From Verrucomicrobiales bacterium (GTDB taxonomy: Bacteria > Verrucomicrobiota > Verrucomicrobiia > Limisphaerales > SXQI01), in contig SXQI01000074.1 of assembly GCA_005793025.1 (NCBI GenBank), positions 1 through 58,430 of the forward strand: a stretch of 58,430 bases of DNA, given 5' to 3'. Positions 44,401 to 52,884 of this stretch are shown piece after piece. Positions within the stretch are counted from its first letter, which is position 1. Each line of letters starts with the position of its first letter. Under the pieces are notes generated by a model, which made no database searches, was not told the origin of the DNA, and saw only the letters and a program-made list of their open reading frames with translations. The translations under genes and the position numbers were made by a program.

Positions 44401-44912
44401 TAGGTGAATTAGCTGAGGTCTGGACCGGTTTTCGTGAACGTTTCCCGACTCACGCCTCCTTTTCGGCGATTAGTATCGACGAAGCTTGGGGTCACGCCGC
44501 CCCTCGGATGCAGGGTGTCGAAGCAAAACAATGGAACACTACCCTTTTCCTCAACCGTGGAAATCGCTTTGAGGCTCGTCCTCTGCCCCAGATTGCTCAG
44601 TTGGCACCAGCCTTCGGCATCGGTGTCGCAGACTTGAACGGAGATGGTTTTCTAGACGCTGTGCTAGCCCAAAACTTCTTCGCACTGCGTCCCGGAGTAT
44701 CGCGATGCGACGCAGGGCAGGGGTTGGTGTTATTAGGCGATGGTGGAGGCGGATTTCGACCATTAACTTCCACCGAAAGTGGAGTGGCAACGGAGGGTGA
44801 ACAACGTGCCGTTGTCATTGCAGATTTTAACGACGACGGAGAACCTGACTTTGCAGTATCCGAATACGGACAGCCCGTAAAAATCTGGCAGACCATCACA
44901 GCACCGAAATAA
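41445..44912 (+). CDS. Giant secreted FG-GAP/VCBS protein with ASPIC/UnbV domain
   Basis: This 1155-residue protein starts at a TTG (or an in-frame TTG a few codons on). A signal peptide (about 19-36, WFLLFFVFVLCDTVVA) precedes many FG-GAP/VCBS propeller repeats whose calcium loops read DFDNDGLPD, DSNGDGWQD, DVDGDGRLD, DINGDGAPD, DLDGDGDLD, DFNQDGRPD, DLNGDGKME, DFDRDGKLD and DLNGDGFLD. An ASPIC/UnbV segment near 590-640 includes VGAQILVRNG, and EVRWRNGRRSFLSQVP follows. A second propeller set occupies the C-terminal half. It is probably an extracellular calcium-stabilised binding protein; such genes are abundant in Verrucomicrobia and Planctomycetes. The ligand is unknown and it seems monocistronic. 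Confidence 0.87.
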   Translation: MNPLREHQAQNLALRKNRVLWFLLFFVFVLCDTVVAVDQKVWRAIPGGRLRGLAAFNTNSPPGFKQLHNADIGVSFTNTLPHLLASFRQFSLNGAGVALGDFDNDGLPDVFFCNKGGPNKLYRNLGLWHFQDVTEAMGLSATNKSSTGALFADSNGDGWQDLVITVFGESSEILINNNGKSFTKLATPLFGSSRGNMTSIAASDVDGDGRLDLYFCNFGLESIGGDGITLATRVINGETKVQGRFANRAKIINGKLVEYGDQDILLGNLGDRGFQPRNWEDFFRNTEGKPLRAPWDFGLAVQIRDINGDGAPDIYVCNDFQTPDRLWLNDKTGKFKLAPTRTQRTMAYASMGVDFADINRDGLLDFITVEMLPKLNTRRVQERLPHEIGRREWNSGLELEQVARNCLYLNVGDGTYSEIAQFAGLAATDWSWTPLFLDVDLDGFEDLLVTNGNLKDMNHWDAIGADKTAHQGVLSKRDLPLITPNAAYRNQRDLTFSDMHSAWGFNATNISQGMATADLDGDGDLDVVVNCLNSPPLFYRNESSASRLKVKLAGSPPNRFGVGAQILVRNGAVLQSQEIICGGQYLSASEMVRTFAGFSHTNLLDIEVRWRNGRRSFLSQVPTNTELEVEETSSIIIEKKGHDPSRIETSLFSLTEGPPSREAALPEFDDYATQPLLHRKMSHAGPGLAVADFNQDGRPDLLVGAKSGGKMTVELNLASGWEKWEPNQLSGFGEFGSGTPETPTREWNFDESIVGQAASVVTWTNSSGELNLAATISSGQGGTGQVRIARLRRGQLVGSVALLLGNNPSALAVGDLNGDGKMELFVGGGSIKDRWPMPSQSVLLRETKRGWERDEAVTTALGACGLVSAAQWVDINGDHQSDLVTVGEWGAPQIYINKHGVLQSVGGEWGVADQQGWWNGLAAGDFDRDGKLDLLISNWGLNTPWSSASNSTIKWGYGDRDGASSFVLIEAAFDPLLRFITPQRSLGELAEVWTGFRERFPTHASFSAISIDEAWGHAAPRMQGVEAKQWNTTLFLNRGNRFEARPLPQIAQLAPAFGIGVADLNGDGFLDAVLAQNFFALRPGVSRCDAGQGLVLLGDGGGGFRPLTSTESGVATEGEQRAVVIADFNDDGEPDFAVSEYGQPVKIWQTITAPK

Positions 44913-44968
44913 ACAATCGAGCTGGGCTTGCATTCTTGAAGGTTCCATGGGACTCTAAGGCGGGTTTG

Positions 44969-45021
44969 ATTGCTAAACTCTTTTTTATGGCCTCCTATTG
45001 ATGGCCTTTCTTGTTAGCAAT
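44969..45021. repeat. Inverted repeat upstream of rpoD
   Basis: Perfect 8-base arms ATTGCTAA (44969-44976) and TTAGCAAT (45014-45021) enclose a 37-base loop that itself holds ATGGCC twice, whose GGCC cores can pair. It lies in the 248-base gap between the FG-GAP gene and rpoD. It may end transcription or control rpoD; no U-run follows the second arm closely. Confidence 0.4.
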
Positions 45022-45076
45022 TATTTGCTCACCCTTGTGCCGAAAGTGAACTCTTGCGATAGATTTGCAAGGGGCC

Positions 45077-45122
45077 GCTGCTTTTTAGCAGCTTGACTCT
45101 AGGCGTTCCCGTTCCATAGTAA
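45077..45122 (+). promoter_or_regulatory. Possible rpoD promoter with adjacent hairpin
   Basis: A hairpin GCTGCT, loop TTTT, AGCAGC (45077-45092) abuts TTGACT (45093-45098). CATAGT (45115-45120, spacer 16) or TAGTAA (45117-45122, spacer 18) could be the -10 box, about 40 bases before the ATG at 45161. The gap contains no better candidate. The hairpin might be an operator. Confidence 0.4.
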
Positions 45123-45160
45123 ACTGTTGGTTTGTTGTCCTTTTTGCATTTATTTTTTAT

Positions 45161-47158
45161 ATGGTGAAAGCCAAGGCGAAGAAATCCGCGACTCCTCCGG
45201 TCGCCAAGTTAAAGAAAACGGTCAAACCCGTTTCCGTAAAAGCGATTGTGCGTAAGGCCAAGAAACCATCTGCACGGGTTCCTTCCAAAGGTAAGGGTGC
45301 CAAACTTGCAGAGAAGCCTACCAAAAAACTTCCCGGTAAAAAATCGGCCGTGAAGGCTGTCCGCGAGAGCGCAGGTCGGGTTCCTCAAAAGCGAACCGGC
45401 AAGGTGAAAGAGGCGAAAGCAGTAGGCGAAAAAAAACAGGCACCAAACCCCAAGGGTTCCGGTAGCAAAGGGTTAGCAGCTCCGTTGCCGCTTTCGAACT
45501 CAATTGGGGTACCTGCCGTTCCACCCTTAGGGCTCGACGTTACAGAAAAAGTCAAAGAACTCGTCCGGTTGGCGAAGGAACAAGGTTACCTTACCCACAA
45601 CGACATCAACGATTCTCTAGGTGATAATACCCCAACCCCGGATGACCTAGATGAGATATACACAAAACTCCACAACCTCGATGTTGAGATTGTAGATCAG
45701 GCTGAGGTGGATGTTGCCAAACAGCCCGAGCCTGAGGAGGAAGAAGTTAAGGAGGACTCGAAGCTACGGCTGGATATTCTGGATGATCCCGTTCGGATGT
45801 ATCTCAAGCAAATGGGGCAGGTACCTTTGCTGACGCGCGAGCAGGAAGTAGAAATTTGCAAACGTATCGAGGTCGCCGAGGAGCAGGTTCGCAATATCAT
45901 TTACGGATTCGGATTTACGGCCAAGGAGCACATTGCGCTTGCTGAGAAATTGCTATCTGAACCTCCCAAAGAGCGATTTGATCGTGTCATCGTCGACAAA
46001 AAAATTGACAGCCGAGATGCTCACCACAAGGAGCTACGACGTCTCCTGAAGAGTGTTCGGAAAATTGAGTTGGAAGTAGATAAAGTTTATCTCACTTGGC
46101 AAGCAGCTGGGGGAAAGGCAGATAAACACCAAACGGCGTTTCAGAAGCTCGATCTAAAACTTCAAAAAACTTTCCCGAAATTCTTTTACAAACAAAAAGT
46201 GCTCGAGGAAATGGCAGTAGTCGCGGACAACATTCACGATAAACTTCAAACAAGTTTACGGGTGATCCACGATTTAGAGCACCAGAAACACGTCTCTCAA
46301 AAAAACCAATTGATTCAGGCCGAACAACGCAAGGTCAATGCCCTCGAAGAGTTCGTCAGGATGCCTGCGAATCAATACCTGAAATCCCACGCTCAGTTGA
46401 AAGATTTCGCTGAAAAAGCTCACCAAGCAAAGACTGAAATGGTTGAGGCTAATCTTCGGCTGGTGATTTCGATTGCTAAGAAATATACCAATCGTGGTCT
46501 ATCATTTCTGGATCTCATTCAGGAGGGTAACATGGGCCTCATGAAGGGGGTTGAGAAATTCGAATATCGCCGAGGGTTTAAATTCTCCACCTACGCCACT
46601 TGGTGGATCAGGCAGGCTATAACTCGTTCCGTTGCAGATCAGGCCCGCACAATCCGAATTCCTGTACATATGATCGAGGTCATCAATAAATTGATGCGCG
46701 TTCAAAAGCAGCTAGTACAGGATTATGGAAGGGAACCAACGCCCGAGGAAATTGCTGATGAAATGGAGCTGCCGGTCGAGCGTGTCAGGGCTATTCTCAA
46801 AATGGCCCAGCAACCGATCTCCCTACAGTCTCCTGTGGGGGACAGTGACGAGGCGAATTTTGGTGATTTTATCGAGGATAAGAAAGCCGAGAACCCAATG
46901 GACATGACTAGCTACAGCATGTTGAAATCTAAGTTGGGAGATGTCCTTGGTAGTTTGACAGAACGTGAACGAAAAATCCTTGAACTACGCTTTGGACTAG
47001 TAGACGGATACGCCAGAACTTTGGAAGAAATCGGAAAACAATTCAAAGTCACCCGGGAACGTATTCGTCAGATCGAAGCTAAAGGGTTAAGGAAACTAAG
47101 ACACCCCACTCGAATTCGCCACTTACAGGGCTTCCTAGATACTGAGGAAGTTGCCTAA
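45161..47158 (+). CDS. rpoD: Primary sigma factor with lysine-rich N-terminal extension
   Basis: RpoD of 665 residues directs RNA polymerase to housekeeping promoters. Region 1.1-like sequence (about 127-195) and region 1.2 (DDPVRMYLKQMGQVPLLTREQEVEICKRIE, about 208-237) are followed by a short non-conserved insert. Region 2 has ANLRLVISIAKKYTNRGLSFLDLIQEGNMGLMKGVEKFEYRRGFKFSTYATWWIRQAITR, region 3 ARTIRIPVHMIEVINKL, and region 4 LTERERKILELRFGL with VTRERIRQIEAKGLRKLRHP. Unusually residues 1-104 are a Lys/Ala/Pro tail of histone-H1-like composition with no acidic patches until 125. Function of the extension is unknown. It starts at ATG 45161 with no strong Shine-Dalgarno. Confidence 0.96.
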   Translation: MVKAKAKKSATPPVAKLKKTVKPVSVKAIVRKAKKPSARVPSKGKGAKLAEKPTKKLPGKKSAVKAVRESAGRVPQKRTGKVKEAKAVGEKKQAPNPKGSGSKGLAAPLPLSNSIGVPAVPPLGLDVTEKVKELVRLAKEQGYLTHNDINDSLGDNTPTPDDLDEIYTKLHNLDVEIVDQAEVDVAKQPEPEEEEVKEDSKLRLDILDDPVRMYLKQMGQVPLLTREQEVEICKRIEVAEEQVRNIIYGFGFTAKEHIALAEKLLSEPPKERFDRVIVDKKIDSRDAHHKELRRLLKSVRKIELEVDKVYLTWQAAGGKADKHQTAFQKLDLKLQKTFPKFFYKQKVLEEMAVVADNIHDKLQTSLRVIHDLEHQKHVSQKNQLIQAEQRKVNALEEFVRMPANQYLKSHAQLKDFAEKAHQAKTEMVEANLRLVISIAKKYTNRGLSFLDLIQEGNMGLMKGVEKFEYRRGFKFSTYATWWIRQAITRSVADQARTIRIPVHMIEVINKLMRVQKQLVQDYGREPTPEEIADEMELPVERVRAILKMAQQPISLQSPVGDSDEANFGDFIEDKKAENPMDMTSYSMLKSKLGDVLGSLTERERKILELRFGLVDGYARTLEEIGKQFKVTRERIRQIEAKGLRKLRHPTRIRHLQGFLDTEEVA

Positions 47159-47173
47159 TTAATCATCCCACAG

Positions 47174-47201
47174 CCCCATCCACTCCTCAGAGTGGGTGGG
47201 G
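47174..47201. terminator. Strong stem-loop at the rpoD/rdgB convergence
   Basis: CCCCATCCACTC, loop CTCA, GAGTGGGTGGGG makes a 12-bp stem with one wobble pair. It begins 15 bases after the rpoD stop and covers the rdgB stop codon. No U-run follows on either strand. It likely serves as a bidirectional end or stabiliser of both mRNAs. Confidence 0.55.
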
Positions 47202-47864
47202 TTGCGTGAACCATTGGTTGAGTTTTTGGAGTGCAGCAGCCCGATGGCTCAATCGATTTTTTACCTGCTCACCCAATTCCGCAAACGACTGATCAAAGCC
47301 TAGGGGAGCAAAGACGGGATCGTAACCGAATCCCATCGTTCCTCGGGGTTCTTTCAGGATTCGACCTTCGCAAGCTCCAACAAAAAATTCCGTTTCGGGA
47401 TCAATTGCAGTCGGACAATTCTGTTGATTATTAGGATTACGAAGAGGCATTAGTGCAAGCACGCAACGAAATCGTGCCGTCCGGTTAGCTTCTGCAACAT
47501 TTCCTAGAAGATTCAATAACTTCTTGGTATTAGCGTCATCAGGGGCATTGCCTACGGTGTCACTGTTAAGGTTTGCAAACCGTGCAGAATGGACACCCGG
47601 TGCTCCTTCTAGTGCATCAACTTCCAGACCAGAGTCGTCAGCGAGGACGTAGGATTCTCTCCAATCGCTAGGGCGGTTATACAAATAATTGACGAGTGAA
47701 TCGGCTTTTTTCGCGGCATTACCTCGAAACGAGTTCGCATCCTCCAGGACTTCCGGGGCTTGTGGATAATCTCGAAGTGAAAGCCAACGAATGCCTTTCG
47801 GCAGGATTGAATGGATTTCCTCTATTTTATGCTGGTTCCTTGTCGCGATGAGGATCGTCTTCAT
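47187..47864 (-). CDS. rdgB: XTP/dITP diphosphatase (RdgB/HAM1)
   Basis: RdgB hydrolyses non-canonical purine triphosphates such as dITP and XTP, keeping them out of DNA. The 225 residues include ILIATRNQHKIEEI (4-17), VLADDSGLEVDALEGAPGVHSARFA and GTMGFGYDPVFAPLG with SFAELGEQVKNRLSHRAAAL. It is about 25 residues longer than E. coli RdgB because of a loop near 119-158 (region with RNPNNQQNCPTAID). The rpoD gene converges on it. Confidence 0.95.
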   Translation of the reverse strand: MKTILIATRNQHKIEEIHSILPKGIRWLSLRDYPQAPEVLEDANSFRGNAAKKADSLVNYLYNRPSDWRESYVLADDSGLEVDALEGAPGVHSARFANLNSDTVGNAPDDANTKKLLNLLGNVAEANRTARFRCVLALMPLRNPNNQQNCPTAIDPETEFFVGACEGRILKEPRGTMGFGYDPVFAPLGFDQSFAELGEQVKNRLSHRAAALQKLNQWFTQPHPL

Positions 47865-47946
47865 AGGTGAAGCGATGTTGAAACGGGTGAGAAATGTCTT
47901 TCGAGATCGTTGAATTTAATCTCCAAGCGATCCTTGGCTCTTGGTG

Positions 47947-48987
47947 TCACGTGAGGACTGGACGAGGTCGATATTTCTTAGCGAGAGCTAGCACTTGTTC
48001 CAGCGGTTTCATCCCACCGGTACACGTTGGATCAGCAAGCGAGGCCGCAGCTGCACAAACCCCCGTGAGCAGACATTTTTGTAAAGGCTCGTCCTCATGT
48101 AGGCTGAGCAACACTCCTGCGCAAAACGCGTCCCCAGCACCTGCAGTTCCCGTGATATATTTTGGTGGCAGGTTCAGCGAGGACTGCCAAGAATCCTCTC
48201 CTTTCCTCGTTCGAGCGAACGATCCTTCCGGAAAATGAATGACCACTAATTCCCGCACGCCGAGTTGCAGGAGTGCCCCAGCTGCGTGTCGAAGTGCCAC
48301 TGTATCGAGGTTCCCATTGGCTTGACGGACCTTAAACCCAGTCGTTTTTCCGGCTTCGATTTCGTTGAGGATACAATAATCGACATGCTTGAGAGCAGGG
48401 GAGACAATTTGGGAAAACCGATTACTGTCTTCACTTACCACATCTACGCTGGTTTTCATGCCCGCCTCCTGAGCATCTCGAAGAACTCGAGCTGCTCGGG
48501 TTCCATAGATTCGATCGGGTGCATCCATTGAATCGAGCAATAATAGGTATCCTAAGTGGAAAATCTTTGCCCGAGTTTTTTTGAAGTCAATATCTGCTCC
48601 GTCCCAAAGCGCATTCGCCCCTCGGTAATGGAAAAAAGTTCGTCTACCATTCCCGATTTCCGTCATGACATCCGTATATGAAGTGGATGCATCTGGAGTC
48701 GTTTTGAGAAGTTTGGTGTCGATTTGGTGGCTTTTGCAGTCCTTAAGAATACCTTCTCCCAAGAGATCACTTCCAACTAAGCCTGCTGCCGAGAGTGGGA
48801 CATCCACACCCATCTTCGCGATGTCGATCAGCACATTATATGGAGCGCCCCCTGTGCCTTGGGCTTGGCTCCGAATGTTCGCGAGTTGCTCGCGTTGGGG
48901 AAACACATCAACCATTTTAACTTGGTCGATTATCCAATTCCCGCCTGCCAAAATTCCATTACGAGCCGTTGAAGCCTTCTTATTCAT
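47947..48987 (-). CDS. PfkB-family carbohydrate kinase
   Basis: This 346-residue ribokinase-type kinase phosphorylates a sugar or nucleoside. The start NGILAGGNWIIDQVK is followed by GTGGAPYNVLIDIAKMGVDVPLSAAGLVGSDLLG. The C-terminal ATP and catalytic motif is ITGTAGAGDAFCAGVLLSLHE with the catalytic Asp. The N-terminal GGNWIIDQV (rather than GE or GD) and substrate residues do not single out fructose, ribose or adenosine. ATG 48987 is chosen over TTG 49026. It lies 204 bases after the helicase gene and 82 before rdgB. Confidence 0.85.
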   Translation of the reverse strand: MNKKASTARNGILAGGNWIIDQVKMVDVFPQREQLANIRSQAQGTGGAPYNVLIDIAKMGVDVPLSAAGLVGSDLLGEGILKDCKSHQIDTKLLKTTPDASTSYTDVMTEIGNGRRTFFHYRGANALWDGADIDFKKTRAKIFHLGYLLLLDSMDAPDRIYGTRAARVLRDAQEAGMKTSVDVVSEDSNRFSQIVSPALKHVDYCILNEIEAGKTTGFKVRQANGNLDTVALRHAAGALLQLGVRELVVIHFPEGSFARTRKGEDSWQSSLNLPPKYITGTAGAGDAFCAGVLLSLHEDEPLQKCLLTGVCAAAASLADPTCTGGMKPLEQVLALAKKYRPRPVLT

Positions 48988-49191
48988 GATCGACAACCAA
49001 TCGTTTGATTCAGTGTGTTTTGGCAAAGACGCATTTGATCGAGCAATTATTAAGAGATTCCTAACTAAATGTCTCTACCGAATTGATCGTGAGTCGTGTC
49101 GATTTGACTAGTGATTTGCACCACTTCCTCCGGCTGGGGAGATTGCTTGAGGAAGAGTTCAGGACGAGTGCTGATCGTTTTTGGTTGAGAT

Positions 49192-50493
49192 TCAGCGAGG
49201 TCGGAAGCGTCCTCCTTGTGTTTTTTGAGTTCTACTCTGGTTGGAAGGTTGGGGAACTTTCATTCCAGGGTGAATGGGTTTTTGCGAACGGGCTTGCCCC
49301 CTGAAACCATTCGAGGGTTTTCGCTTTCCAGAATCCGCATCGGAAGGTTGGGCGGCTTGAGCGTAGTTGAATCCTTCGGCCTTCTTCCGGATGATGCCGC
49401 GACCGATAAACCGCTCCAAGGCTCGTAGCTCATCTTGATCCTCGGGTGTCACAAAACTAATCGCATCGCCTACTGCTTGGGCCCGGCCTGTGCGACCGAT
49501 GCGGTGTACGTAGTCCTCCGCATGCATTGGGAAATCGTAATTCACCACGTGGGAAATCCCGTCCACATCGATACCGCGTGCCGCGATATCAGTTGCCACC
49601 AACACCCGGACGGCACCCGACTTAAAATCTTTCAACGCACGCAACCGTTGGTTCTGGGATCGATTGGAGTGTAATGTATCCGTGCGAATCCCCTCCTGTT
49701 CTAACCTGCGAGCAATTCGATCAGCTCCATGCTTCATCCGAGAGAATACAAGCACCATGTTCAAGGAAGTGTCTCGAAGTAGATGCGCGAGCAAGGCAGG
49801 CTTAAGATGTTTAGGAACCTCATAAACTAGTTGAGTGACCGTTTCGGCGGGGTTTGAGCGGCGACCGATCTGTACCAACTTGGGTGCTCGCTGAAATTCG
49901 TGAGTGAGTGACTCTATCTCCTTGGAGAGCGTTGCTGAAAAAAGGAGAGTCTGGCGTTGTTGAGGCACTGACTTCACGACTTGTCGGATCGCGGGTAAAA
50001 AACCCATGTCTAACATTCGATCGGCTTCATCAAGAACGAGGAATTTTAATCCTGAAAAATCTCCGCAACGTCGGTTCATCAAATCGAGTAAACGACCCGG
50101 ACACGCGATGATTATGTGGACACCTGCGCGAAGGGCATCGATTTGGGGGCGTTCTCCGACTCCACCGAAAACCGTGGCAACTCGCAGTGGTAAATGGCGA
50201 GCGTAGGCTCGCACATTTTCCTCAATTTGCACGGCTAGTTCCCGCGTTGGTGCGAGAACGAGTGCTCTTGTCCCCCTGCGGCTCCCATCGCCGATAATCG
50301 GGACAAGCTTCGTGAGAATCGGTAACGTGAAAGCAGCAGTTTTTCCGGTTCCGGTTTGGGCGATCCCGATCAGATCCTGACCCTCCAAGATCTTTGGGAT
50401 CACACCCGATTGGATTGGGGTCGGCTCCGTGTAACCGGCGTCTTGAACTGCTTGGAGTATCTTAGGATCAAGACCGAGTGCTCTAAAAGGCAT
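49192..50493 (-). CDS. rhlE: DEAD-box RNA helicase, RhlE-type
   Basis: This 433-residue RNA helicase has the Q motif PTPIQ (24-28), Walker A AQTGTGKT (45-52), Ia PTRELA, DEAD (155-158), SAT (186-188) and HRIGRTGRA (330-338). A basic disordered tail (about 380-433, rich in Lys, Arg, Gln and Pro) is likely to bind RNA. RhlE-type enzymes aid ribosome assembly and mRNA decay. Start is ATG 50493. Confidence 0.93.
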   Translation of the reverse strand: MPFRALGLDPKILQAVQDAGYTEPTPIQSGVIPKILEGQDLIGIAQTGTGKTAAFTLPILTKLVPIIGDGSRRGTRALVLAPTRELAVQIEENVRAYARHLPLRVATVFGGVGERPQIDALRAGVHIIIACPGRLLDLMNRRCGDFSGLKFLVLDEADRMLDMGFLPAIRQVVKSVPQQRQTLLFSATLSKEIESLTHEFQRAPKLVQIGRRSNPAETVTQLVYEVPKHLKPALLAHLLRDTSLNMVLVFSRMKHGADRIARRLEQEGIRTDTLHSNRSQNQRLRALKDFKSGAVRVLVATDIAARGIDVDGISHVVNYDFPMHAEDYVHRIGRTGRAQAVGDAISFVTPEDQDELRALERFIGRGIIRKKAEGFNYAQAAQPSDADSGKRKPSNGFRGQARSQKPIHPGMKVPQPSNQSRTQKTQGGRFRPR

Positions 50494-50599
50494 CCTTAGA
50501 TCATGGAGCGTGCCCGGGGAATAGCACGCATTTAATGAGCATTCCCCGAGGCTCGATCAAGAACCATGGATTAGGTCGGGTTTCCCCAAGCCGCAAGGA

Positions 50600-51967
50600 T
50601 CAGTATTCTCGCAGGTGCTTCATGCCTGGTGCTGGGACAGGATATTTCCCGTCTGGCCCCATGGCGACCGGAGGAGCTGAAGCCATCGTTAGTTTATCGA
50701 TGGTTGGTGCGAATTCGTGTTCGTGGTTGAGAATCGCGTCCCATGTGATGACCTGACCCGTGTGTGCCGCCATACGCCCCATCGAGGTAACTAGGCTGGC
50801 TTCCGCACCGCGCTTAGCTTCGTTGAAAGGTTTATTGTTGCGGATCGCATCAACTAAATCATCCCATTCGTTTTGGTAAGGGTCGGATTCTGGCTGGGGG
50901 TATTTCCATGTCACATCTTTCGCATCCTGAGATTGTCCCTTAAAAATGCGGCATTTTCCGGGCGCATGTCCTGACGTGGAAATAATCGCTGAACCTTTGG
51001 CTCCGTGAGCGTAGCTTGCGAATTCATCATTACACCCCGCAACGTTGCGACCATACATCATCAACTTGCTTCCATCCCCGTAAGTGTATTCAACCTGATA
51101 ACTATCGAAGTTTTGATCGATGGCATCGCCACGAAAATGACGCCCTCCAACAGCTTGAGCTTGCTTTGGCCAGGCATTCTTCATCCACGAACATTCGTCG
51201 ATCTGGTGGATATAAAAGTCGCTGAATGTGCCACCACTAGCCCAGAGAAAACTGTGAAACTTCTGAATCTGATACATCAAATCAGAGATCGCGCCTGGGT
51301 TAGGGGGAGCGAAACCAACCATCGGACCCGCCATCCGATAAGCCCTCATGAGAATTAGGTCTCCTATCTCGCCTTGCTGAATGCGCTCGTGCAACGCTTG
51401 CCGCGCGCGGCAGTGACGAACCATCAGGCCAACACCTACTTTTAACCCTGCTTTCTCAGATTCTTCTGCCAACTTGAACATTTTCCGAGTGGTTGGCCCA
51501 TCCGTGGTGATGGGCTTTTCCATGAAGACGTTGAGTTTCTTTTCGATCGCATACGCGAAATGAACCCAACGAAAACCTACAGGAGTCGCGAAAATCACCA
51601 CATCGCCGGGTTTGAGGCAATCCATGGCTTTCTTGTAGGAGTCGAAACCAACAAATTTTTTATCGTCTGGAACCTCTACTTTTGCGCCATGCTCTCGCTT
51701 GAGGGCGTCATGGCTTCCTTTGAGTCGTTCCGAGAAAACATCCGCCATCGCAACCAGTTTGATTGGACCGCTCTTAGTGCTGAGAGCATTGCTTGCAGCA
51801 CCGGTTCCACGGCCACCGCAACCGACAAGAGCTACCTGAATGAGATCATTCCCGGCGGCGTGGACGTGGGGTAATACCACACCTGCCAATGCGGAGACGG
51901 TTGCGATTTTTCCGGTGACTTTGATGAAGTCGCGGCGCGAAGTGTTGAGTTCGGTTGGGTTGTTCAT
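50600..51967 (-). CDS. Tat-exported Gfo/Idh/MocA oxidoreductase
   Basis: This 455-residue exported oxidoreductase begins with a Tat signal, SRRDFIKVTGKIATVSALAGVVL (twin Arg at 11-12). The Rossmann loop is VALVGCGGRGTGAASNAL and the family motif LNVFMEKPITTDG. The C-terminal domain includes SGGTFSDFYIHQIDECSWM. The type with DGPTTRKMFKLAEESEKAGLKVGVG is common in Verrucomicrobia and Planctomycetes, often next to DUF6807 proteins. One is two genes away here. The substrate is unknown. A TSUP permease is divergent upstream. Confidence 0.88.
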   Translation of the reverse strand: MNNPTELNTSRRDFIKVTGKIATVSALAGVVLPHVHAAGNDLIQVALVGCGGRGTGAASNALSTKSGPIKLVAMADVFSERLKGSHDALKREHGAKVEVPDDKKFVGFDSYKKAMDCLKPGDVVIFATPVGFRWVHFAYAIEKKLNVFMEKPITTDGPTTRKMFKLAEESEKAGLKVGVGLMVRHCRARQALHERIQQGEIGDLILMRAYRMAGPMVGFAPPNPGAISDLMYQIQKFHSFLWASGGTFSDFYIHQIDECSWMKNAWPKQAQAVGGRHFRGDAIDQNFDSYQVEYTYGDGSKLMMYGRNVAGCNDEFASYAHGAKGSAIISTSGHAPGKCRIFKGQSQDAKDVTWKYPQPESDPYQNEWDDLVDAIRNNKPFNEAKRGAEASLVTSMGRMAAHTGQVITWDAILNHEHEFAPTIDKLTMASAPPVAMGPDGKYPVPAPGMKHLREY

Positions 51968-52093
51968 ATGTTATTCTGAGACGTTGCCGGATTCATGGGA
52001 ATTCACAAGCACTTGTTTTGAGGAATGAATTCTCTCGACTCTTGCCGTCACTCAATTACAACGCACCTCGTTTTGAATTCAGATTCACACTTA

Positions 52094-52834
52094 ATGCCCG
52101 CTTGGCTCTTGGCTTCGGTCGCAGTCCTGTTCATCGGCTTGTCTAAGGCTGGTTTCGGGGGCGGGTTAGGGATGTTGACAACCCCCTTGTGCGTGATGGC
52201 CTTCGGGCCTTCCCAAGCCATCGGCATTCTCTTGCCACTTCTGTGTGCGGGTGATGTTTTTTCGCTGTATCATTACTGGCGGAAATGGCGCGTTGAGAAT
52301 CTTTGGTTTCTTTTGCCGGGGATGGTTATCGGCGTTGCGATCGGAGCTCAGTTGTTTAATCGGTTTTCACCGAGAGAATTGAACATCATCATCGGCACGA
52401 TGGCGGTCCTATTTGTGCTCTATCAACTCGTAAAGGCCACAGTTTTTCGGAACCTCCAGCGTTTTGTTCCAAATCATGGGTTAGGTCTGATTTGTGGAGT
52501 AGCGGCTGGGGTTACTTCCACCTTTGCTCATGGGGCTGGTCCGGTTGTGAACGCCTTTTTGATCCCTCAGCGATTCTCGAAAGAGATTTATACTGGAACC
52601 ACTGTGTTAGTATTCACATGGATGAATGGGATCAAAATCCCATTCTTTTTGTATGGAGGCCTCATTACGCAACAAACTTTTTCTGTAAGCGTGCTTTATT
52701 TTGCCTTAATTCCCGTAGGAGTTTGGGTGGGTGTTTGGTTGAACCGAAGAATCCCAGAGAATCTGTTTGTTAAGTTGGTTTACCTTTTCACTTTTTTAAC
52801 TGGTATCCAACTCGTGTTCGAGTTCAAGTTCTGA
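52094..52834 (+). CDS. TSUP-family permease (TauE/SafE)
   Basis: This 246-residue permease of the sulfite exporter TauE/SafE family has about seven to eight helices. It opens PAWLLASVAVLFIGLSKAGFGGGLGML with the family glycine-rich loop, and the second half repeats it as HGLGLICGVAAGVTSTFAHGAGPVVNAFLIPQ. Substrates in this family include sulfite, sulfoacetate and other organosulfur anions. ATG 52094 suits the fold; ATG 52025, 23 codons upstream with GAGG very close, is possible. The DUF6807 gene follows after 50 bases. Confidence 0.87.
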   Translation: MPAWLLASVAVLFIGLSKAGFGGGLGMLTTPLCVMAFGPSQAIGILLPLLCAGDVFSLYHYWRKWRVENLWFLLPGMVIGVAIGAQLFNRFSPRELNIIIGTMAVLFVLYQLVKATVFRNLQRFVPNHGLGLICGVAAGVTSTFAHGAGPVVNAFLIPQRFSKEIYTGTTVLVFTWMNGIKIPFFLYGGLITQQTFSVSVLYFALIPVGVWVGVWLNRRIPENLFVKLVYLFTFLTGIQLVFEFKF

Positions 52835-52884
52835 TCAAAAGAATTGTTCTTCATTCTCTGCAAAAACGAAGTAAGATTATCTCA

